Of a DNA stretch of 21,455 nucleotides, positions 1-8,762 are shown piece by piece. The DNA comes from Cyanobacteria bacterium K_DeepCast_35m_m2_023 (lineage in GTDB: Bacteria > Cyanobacteriota > Cyanobacteriia > PCC-6307 > Cyanobiaceae): positions 1-21,455 of the forward strand of contig VGQR01000003.1 in the NCBI GenBank assembly GCA_016882345.1, given 5' to 3'. The translations under genes were made by a program, and so were the position numbers. The notes beneath the pieces were generated by a model. That model did no database searches. It was not told the origin of the DNA and saw only the letters and a list, made by a program, of their open reading frames with translations. Numbering within the stretch: the stretch's first letter is position 1; each line of letters begins with the position of its first letter.

Positions 1-1
1 T

Positions 2-907
2 GCTGACCGGGGTCACCTGTTGACCGAACAGGCCCATGGCGCCAGTGCCGACCTCGACCAGCTCGACACCAAGGCCCTGGTGGAGCTTTTCTGCAACGAG
101 GACAAACGGCCCCAGCAGGCCGTGGCCGCTGCCGGGCCGGCCCTGGCCGCCGCGATCGACGCGATTGCGGCCCGGTTGGCGGCTGGCGGCCGCCTGTTTT
201 ACCTGGGCGCTGGCACCTCGGGCCGGCTGGGGGTGCTCGATGCGGCCGAGTGTCCGCCCACCTTCTGCAGTGACCCGGAGCTGGTGCAGGGGGTGTTGGC
301 CGGCGGTGCGCCGGCGCTGTTGCGCAGCTCCGAAGGGCTCGAAGATGAGCCCGGTGGTGGCGTGCGCGACCTGCAGGCTCGCGGGTTCTGGGCGGCCGAC
401 TGCCTGGTGGGCATCGCTGCCGGGGGCACCACCCCCTACGTGCTGGGAGCGCTGGCCCACGCCCGCCAGCTGGGCGCCCTGGCCGTGGCGCTGGCCTGCG
501 TACCGCCTGAGCAGGCCCCCATGCCCTGCGACATCGACATCCGCCTGCTGACCGGCCCTGAGCTGCTGACCGGCTCGACCCGGCTCAAGGCCGGCACCGC
601 CACCAAGATGGCACTCAACATCCTCTCGACCGGGGTGATGGTGCGGCTGGGCAAGGTGCACGGCAACCGCATGGTCGATGTGGCCGTGACCAACAGCAAG
701 CTCGAAGACCGGGCCCTGCGGATCCTGCGCGATCTGGCCGCTGTTCCCCGGGACCGCGGCATCGCGCTGCTGAGCCGCAGCGGCGGTTCGGTCAAGCTGG
801 CGCTGTTGATGGAGCTGGCGGGCCTCGACGTCGAGGAGGCCCGCCAGGCCCTGGCCCTGCACGGCCCTCGCCTGCGGGACGTGCTACGGGCCAGCATCAC
901 GCCGTGA
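2..907 (+). CDS. murQ: N-acetylmuramic acid 6-phosphate etherase (5' partial)
   Basis: MurQ cleaves the lactyl ether of MurNAc-6-phosphate to give GlcNAc-6-phosphate and D-lactate, a cytoplasmic step of peptidoglycan recycling. The SIS-domain signature [18 protein letters not shown] is clear. Counting from the TTG at 20, Glu77 (in DAAECPPTF) and Glu108 (in SSEGLEDE) have the same 31-residue spacing as the E. coli catalytic pair Glu83/Glu114. The C-terminal part ([11 protein letters not shown], then a small helical UBA-like segment) fits the family. The frame stays open to the left edge and reads [10 protein letters not shown] across it. GHLLTEQ looks like the normal N-terminal region of the family, so the true start probably lies outside the window; TTG at 20 is the first start inside. 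The 3' end overlaps the convergent mtnP by 11 bases. The family call is firm, the start is not. Confidence 0.93.
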   Translation, partial: ADRGHLLTEQAHGASADLDQLDTKALVELFCNEDKRPQQAVAAAGPALAAAIDAIAARLAAGGRLFYLGAGTSGRLGVLDAAECPPTFCSDPELVQGVLAGGAPALLRSSEGLEDEPGGGVRDLQARGFWAADCLVGIAAGGTTPYVLGALAHARQLGALAVALACVPPEQAPMPCDIDIRLLTGPELLTGSTRLKAGTATKMALNILSTGVMVRLGKVHGNRMVDVAVTNSKLEDRALRILRDLAAVPRDRGIALLSRSGGSVKLALLMELAGLDVEEARQALALHGPRLRDVLRASITP

Positions 908-1805
908 ACGGACCCCAGTAGGGGGTGGTCAGCAGATCGACGCGGCGGCGGGTCTCCACCGGCACGTGCTCCTGGGGGGTCATCAAGGCGTGCCGCAGGG
1001 CGTGATGGGCCGCGCTGGGGGGACGCTGCACCGCCACGCGCTCGGCCGACACCCTGACGATCTGCTGGGCCAGCGCTGCATTGGCCCTGAGGTTGTCGAT
1101 CACCATGTCGACCGTGACCGAGGCATGCTCCTGGTGCCAGCAGTCGTAGTCGGTCGCCATCGCCAGGGTGACGTAGGCCATCTCACATTCGCGGGCCAGG
1201 CGCGCCTCGCTGTGGTTGGTCATGCCGATCACGTCACAGCCCCAGCTGCGGTACAGCTCGGATTCGGCGCGGGTCGAAAAGGCCGGGCCCTCCATGCACA
1301 GGTAGGTGCCGCCGCGGTGCAGGGTGCGCCCCTGGGGCATCAGGCTTTCGCCCACATCGGCCACCAGTCGGCTCAGGACCGGGCAGAACGGATCGGCAAA
1401 GGTGGCATGGGCCACCAGACCCTGGCCAAACATGGTGATCGGTCGTTGGTGGGTGCGGTCGATCAGCTGATCGGGCACCACCATGTCGAGCGGGGCGATT
1501 GGCTCCTGCAGAGAACCCACCGCCGAAACCGACACAATCCAGCGCACCCCCAGGCTGCGCAGGGCCCAGAGGTTGGCCCGGTAGGGCACTTCGGTGGGGG
1601 TCAGGCTGTGGTGGCGGCCATGGCGCGCCAAAAACACCACTTCGAGATCGTTGATGCGGCCGATCCGCAACCGGTCCGAGGGGGTGCCGTAGGGCGTGTC
1701 GACGCTCAGCTCGCGCACGTCGGTGAGCCCCTCCATGGCGTAAAGGCCACTGCCACCGATCACCCCCAGCCGGGCGCTGCTCAGATCAACGGGTGCTTCA
1801 GCCAT
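897..1805 (-). CDS. mtnP: S-methyl-5'-thioadenosine phosphorylase
   Basis: This is a purine nucleoside phosphorylase of the MTAP family. It splits 5'-methylthioadenosine with phosphate into adenine and 5-methylthioribose-1-phosphate, for methionine and adenine salvage after polyamine synthesis. Near the N-terminus GVIGGSGLY is the phosphate-binding loop. [31 protein letters not shown] and [15 protein letters not shown] follow in the order and spacing of MTAP/MTIP proteins. Length, about 302 residues, is normal. Two starts sit side by side, GTG at 1808 and ATG at 1805; I prefer the ATG. The segment [10 protein letters not shown] covers the purine-specificity region, where MTAP and methylthioinosine phosphorylase differ, so the substrate base is less certain than the family. 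It is divergent from the cyclophilin gene across 66 bases and convergent with murQ. Confidence 0.9.
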   Translation of the reverse strand: MAEAPVDLSSARLGVIGGSGLYAMEGLTDVRELSVDTPYGTPSDRLRIGRINDLEVVFLARHGRHHSLTPTEVPYRANLWALRSLGVRWIVSVSAVGSLQEPIAPLDMVVPDQLIDRTHQRPITMFGQGLVAHATFADPFCPVLSRLVADVGESLMPQGRTLHRGGTYLCMEGPAFSTRAESELYRSWGCDVIGMTNHSEARLARECEMAYVTLAMATDYDCWHQEHASVTVDMVIDNLRANAALAQQIVRVSAERVAVQRPPSAAHHALRHALMTPQEHVPVETRRRVDLLTTPYWGPFTA

Positions 1806-1871
1806 CACGGAAACGTTTTCAGCATTCTCTCTGCTGCCAGCACATACAGTCGGGCTTTATACGCGATCGCC
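1806..1871. promoter_or_regulatory. Short divergent promoter region, mtnP / cyclophilin
   Basis: These 66 bases separate two divergently oriented genes and must hold or overlap both promoters. The AT-rich stretch TTTATAC at about 1856-1862 reads as a possible -10 in either direction (TATAAA on the minus strand). For the plus-strand gene it lies only about 10 bases from the GTG start, which would leave almost no leader. No convincing -35 is visible at the right distance. The promoter role is inferred from gene layout only. Confidence 0.3.
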
Positions 1872-2312
1872 GTGACCAAGGCCGTGATTGAGACCGATGC
1901 CGGCAGCATCGAGCTCGAGCTGTTCGACGCCGACGCCCCCAACACGGTGGCCAATTTCGTGAAACTGGCCCAGTCAGGCTTTTACGACGGGCTGGCCTTT
2001 CACCGCGTCATCGATGGCTTCATGGTGCAGGGCGGTTGCCCCAACAGCCGTGAAGGATCCCGTGGCATGGCCGGCACCGGCGGCCCGGGCTACACGATCG
2101 ACTGCGAAATCAACGCCAACAAACACGAAGCGGGAACCCTCTCGATGGCCCATGCCGGCAAGAACACCGGCGGCTCGCAGTTTTTCATCTGTCACGAAGC
2201 CCAGCCCCACCTCGATGGCGTGCACACCGTCTTTGGCAAAACCGCCAACATGGACGTGGTCAATGCGATTCGCAAGGGAACCCGCATCAACAAGCTGACG
2301 ATTCAGGCTTGA
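1872..2312 (+). CDS. Cyclophilin-type peptidyl-prolyl cis-trans isomerase
   Basis: A compact single-domain cyclophilin of 146 residues that catalyses cis-trans isomerisation of Xaa-Pro bonds. Active-site residues are present: Arg45 and Phe50/Gln53 in [13 protein letters not shown], and GGSQFFICH at 100-108. [10 protein letters not shown] at 113-122 carries His where human CypA has Trp121, as is common in bacterial forms with weak cyclosporin binding. There is no signal peptide or membrane segment, so it should be cytoplasmic. The frame is open far upstream, opposite mtnP, but similarity begins at [10 protein letters not shown], so GTG at 1872 is the chosen start. The 3' end lies 16 bases from the end of convergent ribBA, with no terminator hairpin recognised between them. 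Confidence 0.9.
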   Translation: MTKAVIETDAGSIELELFDADAPNTVANFVKLAQSGFYDGLAFHRVIDGFMVQGGCPNSREGSRGMAGTGGPGYTIDCEINANKHEAGTLSMAHAGKNTGGSQFFICHEAQPHLDGVHTVFGKTANMDVVNAIRKGTRINKLTIQA

Positions 2313-2328
2313 TTCCCTCGCAGGCCGC

Positions 2329-4047
2329 CTAAAGCTGCCACTGAATGAGGGTGCCTGGGCGCCAGGCACCCATGGCGCCGCCCAGCCCGCGCAGTTCGTC
2401 CAGGGGACGGCGTTCGGGCTCGAGCGAGGCGCTCGGGTGCCCCAGACCCCGCGGGTCTGGGCTTAACAACAGGCTCACGCAACGGGTGCCGCCCGGCTGG
2501 GCCAGGGCCTCAAGACAGCGCCGCAACGGTGCAGCCTCGAATGGCGCCTGGGGGGTGGCGAGGCTGCTTAGCAGCAGCGCCACCTGGGGTCGATTGAGCA
2601 GGGCCAGCAGACGGGGATCCTCCTCGCGCTGCCATTGCAGCCCCGCCGCCTGGGCCAGCTCGCCGAGCCGCTCTTCGAGATCGGCCGCCGCACCACCCTC
2701 GAGCTGCCCATGCCAGGCCACCACGGCCGTGGGCCCGGCCACCGGGCAGCTGGGGCCCTGACCCATCAGGTGACCCAGCTTGGTGCGCTTGGCCGCCAGA
2801 TAGGCGGCGTTGTGGTCGCCGGGGTCCATCACCAAGGGAACCCGGTCTTCCACCTGCAGCCCGTAGCCCCCCAAGCCGGCAATCTTGCGAGGGTTGTTGG
2901 TGATCAGGCGCAGCCGCTGAATCCCCAGATCACTGAGGATCTGGGCCCCGACGCCATAGTTGCGCAGGTCAGCCGGAAACCCCAGGCGCTCGTTGGCTTC
3001 GACCGTGTCGAGTCCGGTGTCCTGCAGCGAATAGGCCTTCAGTTTGTTGATCAGGCCGATGCCCCGACCTTCCTGACGCAGATACACCACCACGCCTTCA
3101 CCGGCAGCATCGATCATGCGCAGGGCCGCTTCGAGCTGGGGGCGGCAGTCGCAGCGCAGCGAACCGAAGGCATCGCCGGTCAGACATTCGCTGTGGACGC
3201 GCACCAGCACCGCAGCACTGGCCAGCTCGGGCTGTCCTTTCACCAGGGCCACGTGCTCGCTGCCATCGAGCTCGTTGCGGTAGCCAATGGCCCGAAACTG
3301 GCCAAAGGCACTGGGCAGGCTGGCTTCGGCCTGGCGCCTGACAAAGCGTTCGGTGTCGAGCCGGTAGCGGATCAGATCGGCAATCGAAATCAGGCGCAGG
3401 CCATGGCGACGGGCATAGGCCGCCAGCTGGGGCAGCCGCGCCATCGAACCATCGGCGTTCTGGATTTCGCAGATCACACCGGCGGGGTACAGGCCGGCCA
3501 GGCGAGCCAGATCGACCGCAGCCTCGGTGTGGCCAGCCCGTTTGAGCACCCCACCCTGGCGCGCCCGCAACGGAAAGATGTGCCCCGGGCGCCTGAGGTC
3601 GGCCGGGCGCGAGTGCGGGTGGATCGCCACCTGGATGGTGCGGGCCCGATCTTCGGCCGATATGCCTGTCGTGACACCGTTTTCGGGCCCGGCATCGACG
3701 CTGACGGTGAAAGCGGTCTGGTTGCTGTCGGTGTTGCGGTCGACCATGAGGGGCAGATCCAGCTGGTCGAGCCGCTCCCCCTCCATCGCCAGGCAGATCA
3801 GCCCCCGGGCTTCGGTGGCCATGAAATTGATCTGCTCGGGCGTGGCGAACTGGGCCGCGCAGATCAGATCACCCTCGTTTTCGCGATTTTCGTCATCGAC
3901 CACCACGATCGACTCGCCGTTGCGAATCGCCGCCAGGGCGTCGGCGATCGCATCAAAACGGATGTCACCACCCACGCTTGCGGCAGCGCTGGTCTGTTGG
4001 TCGTGCAAGGGCGCCGAAAGCAGACCGCTGGGCTGCTGGTCAATCAT
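2329..4047 (-). CDS. ribBA: Bifunctional DHBP synthase / GTP cyclohydrolase II with C-terminal extension
   Basis: RibBA feeds both branches of riboflavin synthesis: ribulose-5-phosphate to 3,4-dihydroxy-2-butanone 4-phosphate plus formate, and GTP to the diaminopyrimidinone precursor. Residues about 30-230 are the DHBP synthase half, with the acidic motif [10 protein letters not shown] (51-60) and [10 protein letters not shown] (171-180). Residues about 240-427 are cyclohydrolase II, with zinc cysteines at 288, 299 and 301 ([14 protein letters not shown]) and the catalytic segment [11 protein letters not shown] (322-332). The usual end of cyclohydrolase II is reached near KRTKLGHLM (421-428). 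A further tail of about 145 residues follows, with no motif I recognise. The ATG at 4047 is only 32 bases from the divergent argC start. Catalytic residues look intact. Confidence 0.95.
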   Translation of the reverse strand: MIDQQPSGLLSAPLHDQQTSAAASVGGDIRFDAIADALAAIRNGESIVVVDDENRENEGDLICAAQFATPEQINFMATEARGLICLAMEGERLDQLDLPLMVDRNTDSNQTAFTVSVDAGPENGVTTGISAEDRARTIQVAIHPHSRPADLRRPGHIFPLRARQGGVLKRAGHTEAAVDLARLAGLYPAGVICEIQNADGSMARLPQLAAYARRHGLRLISIADLIRYRLDTERFVRRQAEASLPSAFGQFRAIGYRNELDGSEHVALVKGQPELASAAVLVRVHSECLTGDAFGSLRCDCRPQLEAALRMIDAAGEGVVVYLRQEGRGIGLINKLKAYSLQDTGLDTVEANERLGFPADLRNYGVGAQILSDLGIQRLRLITNNPRKIAGLGGYGLQVEDRVPLVMDPGDHNAAYLAAKRTKLGHLMGQGPSCPVAGPTAVVAWHGQLEGGAAADLEERLGELAQAAGLQWQREEDPRLLALLNRPQVALLLSSLATPQAPFEAAPLRRCLEALAQPGGTRCVSLLLSPDPRGLGHPSASLEPERRPLDELRGLGGAMGAWRPGTLIQWQL

Positions 4048-4079
4048 CCTTTATAAATGCCCGGTGTTTGCTGTCGCCC

Positions 4080-5144
4080 GTGGTGCTCACTCGTGTCGCC
4101 GTGATCGGGGCCAGCGGCTACGGCGGGCTGCAGACGTTGCGCCTGTTGCAGCAGCACCCCCAGCTCGAGGTCACCTTTTTGGGTGGTGAGCGCAGCAGCG
4201 GCAAGCGCTGGAGTGAGCTGAACCCGTTTCTGCCCCTGCCTGGCGATCCGATGGTTCAGAGCCCGGACCCCGATGCCATCGCCGCCGCTGCCGATCTGGC
4301 GGTGCTGAGCTTGCCCAACGGCCTGGCGGCCCAGCTGGTGCCGCCGCTGCTGGCTCGCGGCATCAAGGTGGTCGACCTCTCCGCCGACTACCGCTATCGC
4401 TCGCTGGCCCAGTGGCAGCAGGTGTATGCCAGCGAGGCCCGCGAGGTAGCCCGCGACGACGCCGCGCTCTGCGCCGAGGCGGTCTATGGGTTGGTCGAGT
4501 GGCACGCCGACTCGATCGCCGCGGCGAGGCTGGTGGCCGCCCCCGGTTGTTTCCCCACCGCCAGCCTGCTGGCGTTGCTGCCCTTTTTGCGGCAGGGATT
4601 GATCGATCCCAACGGCATCATCATCGATGCCAAAACGGGCACGTCGGGCGGTGGCCGGGCCGCCAAAGAGCACCTACTGCTGGCCGAGGCCTCTGAAGCC
4701 GTGGCGCCCTATGGGGTGGTGGGCCATCGCCACACCAGCGAGATCGAGCAGCTGGCCGGCCAGGTGGCCGGCAGCCCGATCACGCTGCAGTTCACGCCGC
4801 ACCTGATGCCGATGGTGCGCGGGCTGCTGGCCACCGTGTACTGCCGCCTGCGGGATCCCGGCCTGACCGCCGCCGACTGCAGCACCGTGCTCACCTCGGC
4901 CTACCGCCACACCGAGGCGGTGGCGGTGCTGCCGGTGGGGACCTATCCGTCGACCAAGTGGGTGCGCCAGACCAATCGGGCGCTGTTGTCGGTCCAGGTC
5001 GACAGCCGCAGCGGCCAGCTGATTGTGATGAGCGCCATCGACAACCTGATCAAGGGCCAGGCCGGCCAGGGGGTGCAGTGCCTCAATCTGCTGGCGGGGC
5101 TGGCGCCCGACACCGGTCTGCCGCTGTTGCCCTTTTACCCCTGA
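4080..5144 (+). CDS. argC: N-acetyl-gamma-glutamyl-phosphate reductase
   Basis: ArgC is the NADPH-dependent reductase that turns N-acetylglutamyl-5-phosphate into the semialdehyde, the third step of arginine synthesis. The N-terminal Rossmann motif is VIGASGYGG. The catalytic cysteine is Cys157 in AAPGCFPTAS. The His-rich catalytic segment GHRHTSEIEQ includes His216 and His218. DAKTGTSGGGR and the C-terminal DNLIKGQAGQ are also typical. Length from GTG 4080 is 354 residues, normal for the family. GTG 4083 is equally possible, and TTG 4068 is in frame. No ATG precedes in frame before the divergent ribBA start. The 3' end overlaps purN by 10 bases, tail to tail. Confidence 0.93.
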   Translation: MVLTRVAVIGASGYGGLQTLRLLQQHPQLEVTFLGGERSSGKRWSELNPFLPLPGDPMVQSPDPDAIAAAADLAVLSLPNGLAAQLVPPLLARGIKVVDLSADYRYRSLAQWQQVYASEAREVARDDAALCAEAVYGLVEWHADSIAAARLVAAPGCFPTASLLALLPFLRQGLIDPNGIIIDAKTGTSGGGRAAKEHLLLAEASEAVAPYGVVGHRHTSEIEQLAGQVAGSPITLQFTPHLMPMVRGLLATVYCRLRDPGLTAADCSTVLTSAYRHTEAVAVLPVGTYPSTKWVRQTNRALLSVQVDSRSGQLIVMSAIDNLIKGQAGQGVQCLNLLAGLAPDTGLPLLPFYP

Positions 5145-5797
5145 GCAAGGCCTGAGGCGTCCAGGCGCAGGGCCATCAACTGCACAGCTGCCGGCAGCAA
5201 CCGGTGTTCCTGCGACTGAATCCGCGCGGCGAGGCTGTCGCGGTCGTCGTGACCGAGCACCGGGACTGCGGCCTGCATCAGGATGGCGCCGGCATCGACC
5301 TCTTCGCTCACAAGATGCACGGTGCAACCGGCCACGGTCACCCCGGCGGCAAGGGCCTGGCCGATCGCATCGACGCCGCGGAAGCTCGGTAGCAACGACG
5401 GGTGGATGTTGATCAACCGACCGCGATAGGCCTCGATCAACACCGGCGTCACGATGCGCATCCACCCTGCCATCACCACCAGATCGACAGCAGCGCTCTG
5501 AAACGCGCTCACCAGGGTCTGGTCGAGCGCAGCGCGGTTGGCCTGGAGCCGGTGATCCACCAGCTGGCACGACACCCCGAGCCGCTCAGCCCGCCGCTGG
5601 GCGCCGCAGCCGGGGTTGTTGACGATCAGCTGGACCACGTCGGCCGACACCTGGCCGTTGCGGCAGGCCTGAACCAGGGCCTCAAAGTTGCTGCCGCTGC
5701 CCGAGGCCATCACCCCCAGGCGCAGGGTCCGGCAGGGCGCCGCGATTGGTGACAACGGCCACTGGAATCCGAGATCGGTGTGGCTAGCGTTTGGCAA
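5135..5797 (-). CDS. purN: Phosphoribosylglycinamide formyltransferase
   Basis: PurN transfers the formyl group from 10-formyl-tetrahydrofolate to GAR in purine synthesis. With a TTG start at 5797 the protein has 220 residues. It shows the GAR phosphate loop MASGSGSNFEAL (30-41), the catalytic Asn130 and His132 in NIHPSLLPSF, and Asp168 in SEEVDAGAIL. Their spacing equals that of E. coli Asn106, His108 and Asp144. The frame is open much farther upstream, but that part is the shadow of the Ycf35-like gene on the other strand. A shorter start, TTG 5755, would give 206 residues; the longer one was kept because it still clears the divergent neighbour at 5813 and includes an FQWP segment that looks coding. 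The enzyme is certain, the start is not. Confidence 0.9.
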   Translation of the reverse strand: MPNASHTDLGFQWPLSPIAAPCRTLRLGVMASGSGSNFEALVQACRNGQVSADVVQLIVNNPGCGAQRRAERLGVSCQLVDHRLQANRAALDQTLVSAFQSAAVDLVVMAGWMRIVTPVLIEAYRGRLINIHPSLLPSFRGVDAIGQALAAGVTVAGCTVHLVSEEVDAGAILMQAAVPVLGHDDRDSLAARIQSQEHRLLPAAVQLMALRLDASGLAQG

Positions 5798-5812
5798 AGC
5801 GAGCCTCGGCTC

Positions 5813-6160
5813 ATGTCCCACCTCTCCATCCTGCCAACGGTTCTGCGCGATGCCGACTGCCTGGCCCGCAGCCTCGAGGATCTGGGACTGTCGCCCCGCT
5901 GGGGTGGTGCCGTGCCTGGGTTTGCCGGCGAAAGCGAGCCGGTCGACCTGCAGGTTGCCGTCGGCCCTGAGCAGCTCGGCTGGCGACGGCAGGGCAATGG
6001 GTCTTTGGCGCTGGTGGCCGACCTGCAGCGTCTCAGCCGCTCGACGTCGCTGCAGCGGTTGCTCGGGCGCCTGACCCAGGCCTATGCCGCCCGCCACGCA
6101 TTGCAGCAGATCGCCACCGACCCAGCCCTGGCCAACGCCCAGCTTGTGGTGTCGCGCTGA
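5813..6160 (+). CDS. Ycf35-like DUF1257 protein
   Basis: A 115-residue protein resembling Ycf35 / DUF1257, found in cyanobacteria and in red-algal plastids. The start MSHLSILPTVLRDADCL, then LGWRRQGNGSLALVADL, and the end ALANAQLVVSR align with the family's usual MSHLS, 'D-x-G-W' and 'N-A-x-x-V-V' landmarks. The biochemical role of the family is not established. No membrane segment or signal is seen. ATG 5813 is chosen because the family begins with MSHLS; an in-frame upstream start at 5780 would run into purN. The stop is 8 bases before the M61 peptidase start, so these genes are probably co-transcribed. There is no evident Shine-Dalgarno sequence. Confidence 0.8.
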   Translation: MSHLSILPTVLRDADCLARSLEDLGLSPRWGGAVPGFAGESEPVDLQVAVGPEQLGWRRQGNGSLALVADLQRLSRSTSLQRLLGRLTQAYAARHALQQIATDPALANAQLVVSR

Positions 6161-6168
6161 GCCGGTTC

Positions 6169-7875
6169 GTGCCAGAGCTTGCGCTCGATCTGCGCCGACC
6201 GGAGCGCCAATGCGTGCAGGCCGCCCTGCACCTGCAACCCCAGCGGCAGCAGCTTGCATTTGCCCTGCCGCGCTGGACCCCGGGCTCCTACCTGCTGCGC
6301 GAGTACGTGGGTCACCTCGAGGGCCTGACGGTCTGGCAAGGCGATCGTTGCCTGGTGCCGCGGCGTCTGACTCCGTTTCGTTGGGAGTTGGAACTGCCGT
6401 CGTTGGCACCGATCGCCATTCGTTACAGCGTGCAGGCGACCGAGCTCACGGTGCGCACCTGTCACCTGACTGCCGAGCACGGCTTTCTGGCCCTGGCTGC
6501 CATCGCCCTGCAGGTTGATGGCGAACGCTGGTCGCCGCACCGCCTGCGTCTGGTGCTGCCCGAGTCGTGGCAGGCCTTTGTGCCGCTTGAGTCAGACGGG
6601 GACGGCGTCTGGCTGGCCCGGGATTTTGACCACCTGATCGACAGCCCGGTCGAGGTGGGTCCCCATCCCAGTCACGCGTTCGCGGTGGCTGGGGTGCCCC
6701 ACCGCTGGGTCGGCTGGGGTGGTGACCTGCCAGCCACCGATCCGCAATGGTTGGCCGATGTGACGCGGGTCGCCCAGGCCTGCTGCCGACTGGTCGGGGT
6801 GGAGCGTCCCGCGGCCGAGACCTACCTGTTTGTGCTGCATCTGAGCGAATCGGGCTACGGCGGGCTCGAGCACGACTGCAGCACGGTGCTGCAGTTTGGC
6901 CGTCGCACCTTGATGAAGCCCGAGGGACGGCGGCGTCTGCTGCAGTTGGTCGCCCACGAATACCTGCACCAATGGAATGTGCGGCGTCTGCGCCCGCGCG
7001 AGTTGGCACCCATCGATTATGCGAACGCGGTTGTGGTGCCTACCCTCTGGTTTGCCGAGGGCATCACCAGTTATGTCGATCAGCTGCTCGTGCATGCCGC
7101 TGGCTGCTGCACGGCTGCGGATGTCCTTGCCGATCTGGGCGAGGACCTCAGCCGCTATCAGCTCAGCCGGGGACGGTTTGTGCAGAGCCTGCGCAGCAGC
7201 AGTGAAGAAGCCTGGGTCAAGTTGTACAGGCCTCACCCCCATGCGGCCAACCAGCAGATCAGTTATTACCTCAAGGGCGCCGTGCTGGCTCTGGTGCTCG
7301 ACCTGCATCTACGGCGTCAGGGCTCGTGGCTGGGCGCCGTGCTGCAGCAGCTGTGGCAGAGCCATGGGCGCCACGCCCGGGGGTATGGGGAGGCCGACCT
7401 GATCGACGCCTTTGCGGCCCATGCTGCCGATCTGGCGACGTTGCTGCCCAGCTGGCTCACCAGCACCGATGATCCGCCGCTCGAGGCGCTGCTGGCTGAC
7501 GTGGGCCTGCAGCTGCTGCCGGTCGAGTCCAGCTTGCCCATGCTGGGCTGGACGTTGGAGCGCCGCCCCGAGGGCGGGCTCTGGATCAGCCGCCTCCAGC
7601 GCGATTCCGCCGCCCAGCTGGCCGGCCTGCTTGTGGGTGATGAGTTGATCGCCCTCCAAGGCGAGCGACTGCGCAGCCAGGACGATCTCAAGCTGTTGCT
7701 GCATCGCGACAGGCTGATGCCGCTTGATCTGTTGATCTGCCGCGAAGGGCTGATGCAGAATTTGTCGCTGCAGCCGCAGCCCCCGGCTGTGGAGCGCTGG
7801 GAGCTGCGTGCCGATGCGGCCGCCTCGCCCGCTGCCCTGGCCCGCCGGCAGGCCTGGTTGGGGTTGCAGCCATGA
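6169..7875 (+). CDS. M61-family metallopeptidase with C-terminal PDZ domain
   Basis: A 568-residue protein of the M61 (glycyl aminopeptidase-like) family. An N-terminal beta-rich part (about 1-180, with PRWTPGSYLLREY at 34-46) is followed by the zinc peptidase domain. The metal site is HEYLH, with His263, catalytic Glu264 and His267, and the third ligand is probably Glu297 in LWFAEGITSY. GYGGLEHDCST just upstream matches the G-G-x-E-H segment of the family. Residues about 455-530 form a PDZ domain (RDSAAQLAGLLVGDELIALQ). There is no signal peptide, so it is probably cytoplasmic. Natural substrates of cyanobacterial members are unknown to me. GTG 6169 follows the Ycf35-like gene by 8 bases, and the stop overlaps the amidase start in an ATGA arrangement, suggesting translational coupling. 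Confidence 0.88.
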   Translation: MPELALDLRRPERQCVQAALHLQPQRQQLAFALPRWTPGSYLLREYVGHLEGLTVWQGDRCLVPRRLTPFRWELELPSLAPIAIRYSVQATELTVRTCHLTAEHGFLALAAIALQVDGERWSPHRLRLVLPESWQAFVPLESDGDGVWLARDFDHLIDSPVEVGPHPSHAFAVAGVPHRWVGWGGDLPATDPQWLADVTRVAQACCRLVGVERPAAETYLFVLHLSESGYGGLEHDCSTVLQFGRRTLMKPEGRRRLLQLVAHEYLHQWNVRRLRPRELAPIDYANAVVVPTLWFAEGITSYVDQLLVHAAGCCTAADVLADLGEDLSRYQLSRGRFVQSLRSSSEEAWVKLYRPHPHAANQQISYYLKGAVLALVLDLHLRRQGSWLGAVLQQLWQSHGRHARGYGEADLIDAFAAHAADLATLLPSWLTSTDDPPLEALLADVGLQLLPVESSLPMLGWTLERRPEGGLWISRLQRDSAAQLAGLLVGDELIALQGERLRSQDDLKLLLHRDRLMPLDLLICREGLMQNLSLQPQPPAVERWELRADAAASPAALARRQAWLGLQP

Positions 7876-8753
7876 GCAACATCCCGCGCTCGGCATGGCT
7901 GGGTCAGCGCGCCGTTGTGGTGCTGCTGTCGACCGCGGCTTTCGGCATCGGTGCTCTGGCCTGGCTCGGGCGTGAACCCCACGGCCTCAGCGATGCGGTG
8001 CTGGCGCAACTGTTCGGACAACCGTCAGGACGTTCGTTGGTCTCGGCGTCGAGCCGGGCCGAGGGCGCAGCCCCGCCCATCGAGCAACCGCGTTGGCGCA
8101 CCCCCCTGCAGCGTCAGTGCGGCCCCGTTGATGCTGCGCTGCAGCAGCGGCTGCTCGCCAAGGTCGAGGCCCTGCGGGCTTCTCCCAACGCATTGACGAT
8201 CGATCCAACCAACTACGGCGAACGCTTTGCTCGCGATGCCTATGGGCAACCACTTTCCCGGACGCCCCAGCTGATCGTTCTGCACGAAACCGTCTATGGC
8301 ATCGGTTCAGCGATCAACACCTTTGTCACCCCTCACCCCCGCGATGACGATCAGGTCAGTTACCACGCCTTGATCGGCCAGGACGGGTCGGTGGTGCAGG
8401 TGCTCGACCCCAGCAAGCGGGCTTTTGGTGCCGGCAATTCGGCTTTCAATGGCCAGTGGGTGGTCACAAACCCCGCCTTTGCGGGTTCGGTCAACAATTT
8501 TGCCCTGCACCTCAGCCTCGAGACCCCCCTCGATGGTGAGGATGCCGAGGCAGGGCACAGCGGCTACACCGCTGCCCAGTACGACGCACTGGCCGCCGTG
8601 CTGCACGGTTGGATGGATCGCTTCCAGATTCCCTACGAGCGCATCACCACCCACGCCTATGTGGACCTGGGGGGTGAGCGTGCCGACCCGCGCAGTTTCG
8701 ACTGGCAGGCTCTGCAAGATCGCCTCGGGGCGTTAGGGAAACTGTGCCGCTGA
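7872..8753 (+). CDS. N-acetylmuramoyl-L-alanine amidase, Amidase_2 type, membrane-anchored
   Basis: A 293-residue protein with one N-terminal hydrophobic segment (about 13-32), then a linker and an Amidase_2 / AmpD-like domain (about 130-290). Zinc ligands by analogy with AmpD are His138 (VLHETV), His261 (THAYVD) and Asp272 (RADPRSFDW). VSYHALIGQDGSVVQVLD at 162-179 is the conserved core strand region. It should cut the bond between N-acetylmuramic acid and L-alanine in peptidoglycan or its fragments, on the outer side of the inner membrane if the anchor works as drawn. The ATG overlaps the stop of the M61 gene. Only 9 bases separate its stop from the end of the convergent next gene. Confidence 0.87.
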   Translation: MSNIPRSAWLGQRAVVVLLSTAAFGIGALAWLGREPHGLSDAVLAQLFGQPSGRSLVSASSRAEGAAPPIEQPRWRTPLQRQCGPVDAALQQRLLAKVEALRASPNALTIDPTNYGERFARDAYGQPLSRTPQLIVLHETVYGIGSAINTFVTPHPRDDDQVSYHALIGQDGSVVQVLDPSKRAFGAGNSAFNGQWVVTNPAFAGSVNNFALHLSLETPLDGEDAEAGHSGYTAAQYDALAAVLHGWMDRFQIPYERITTHAYVDLGGERADPRSFDWQALQDRLGALGKLCR

Positions 8754-8762
8754 GCGCAGCGA

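Noticed and set aside
1863..1870. HIP1-like octamers GCGATCGC (also at 3944-3951 and 18215-18222)
   Set aside because: Three copies in 21 kb of GC-rich DNA is not far from chance, so this is not the strong HIP1 enrichment seen in some cyanobacteria.
966..1871. Long plus-strand open frame opposite mtnP, in frame with the cyclophilin
   Set aside because: It is antisense to a clear MTAP gene and shows no family motif before [12 protein letters not shown]-rich sequence commonly leaves such frames open.
2635..4056. 473-codon plus-strand frame opposite ribBA
   Set aside because: Mirror of the RibBA coding frame, with no recognisable domain and His/Gln/Gly-rich composition typical of antisense shadows.
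5798..6409. Upstream extension of the purN frame
   Set aside because: It lies opposite the Ycf35-like and M61 genes and lacks any similarity to PurN; the enzyme's normal length is reached by 5797.
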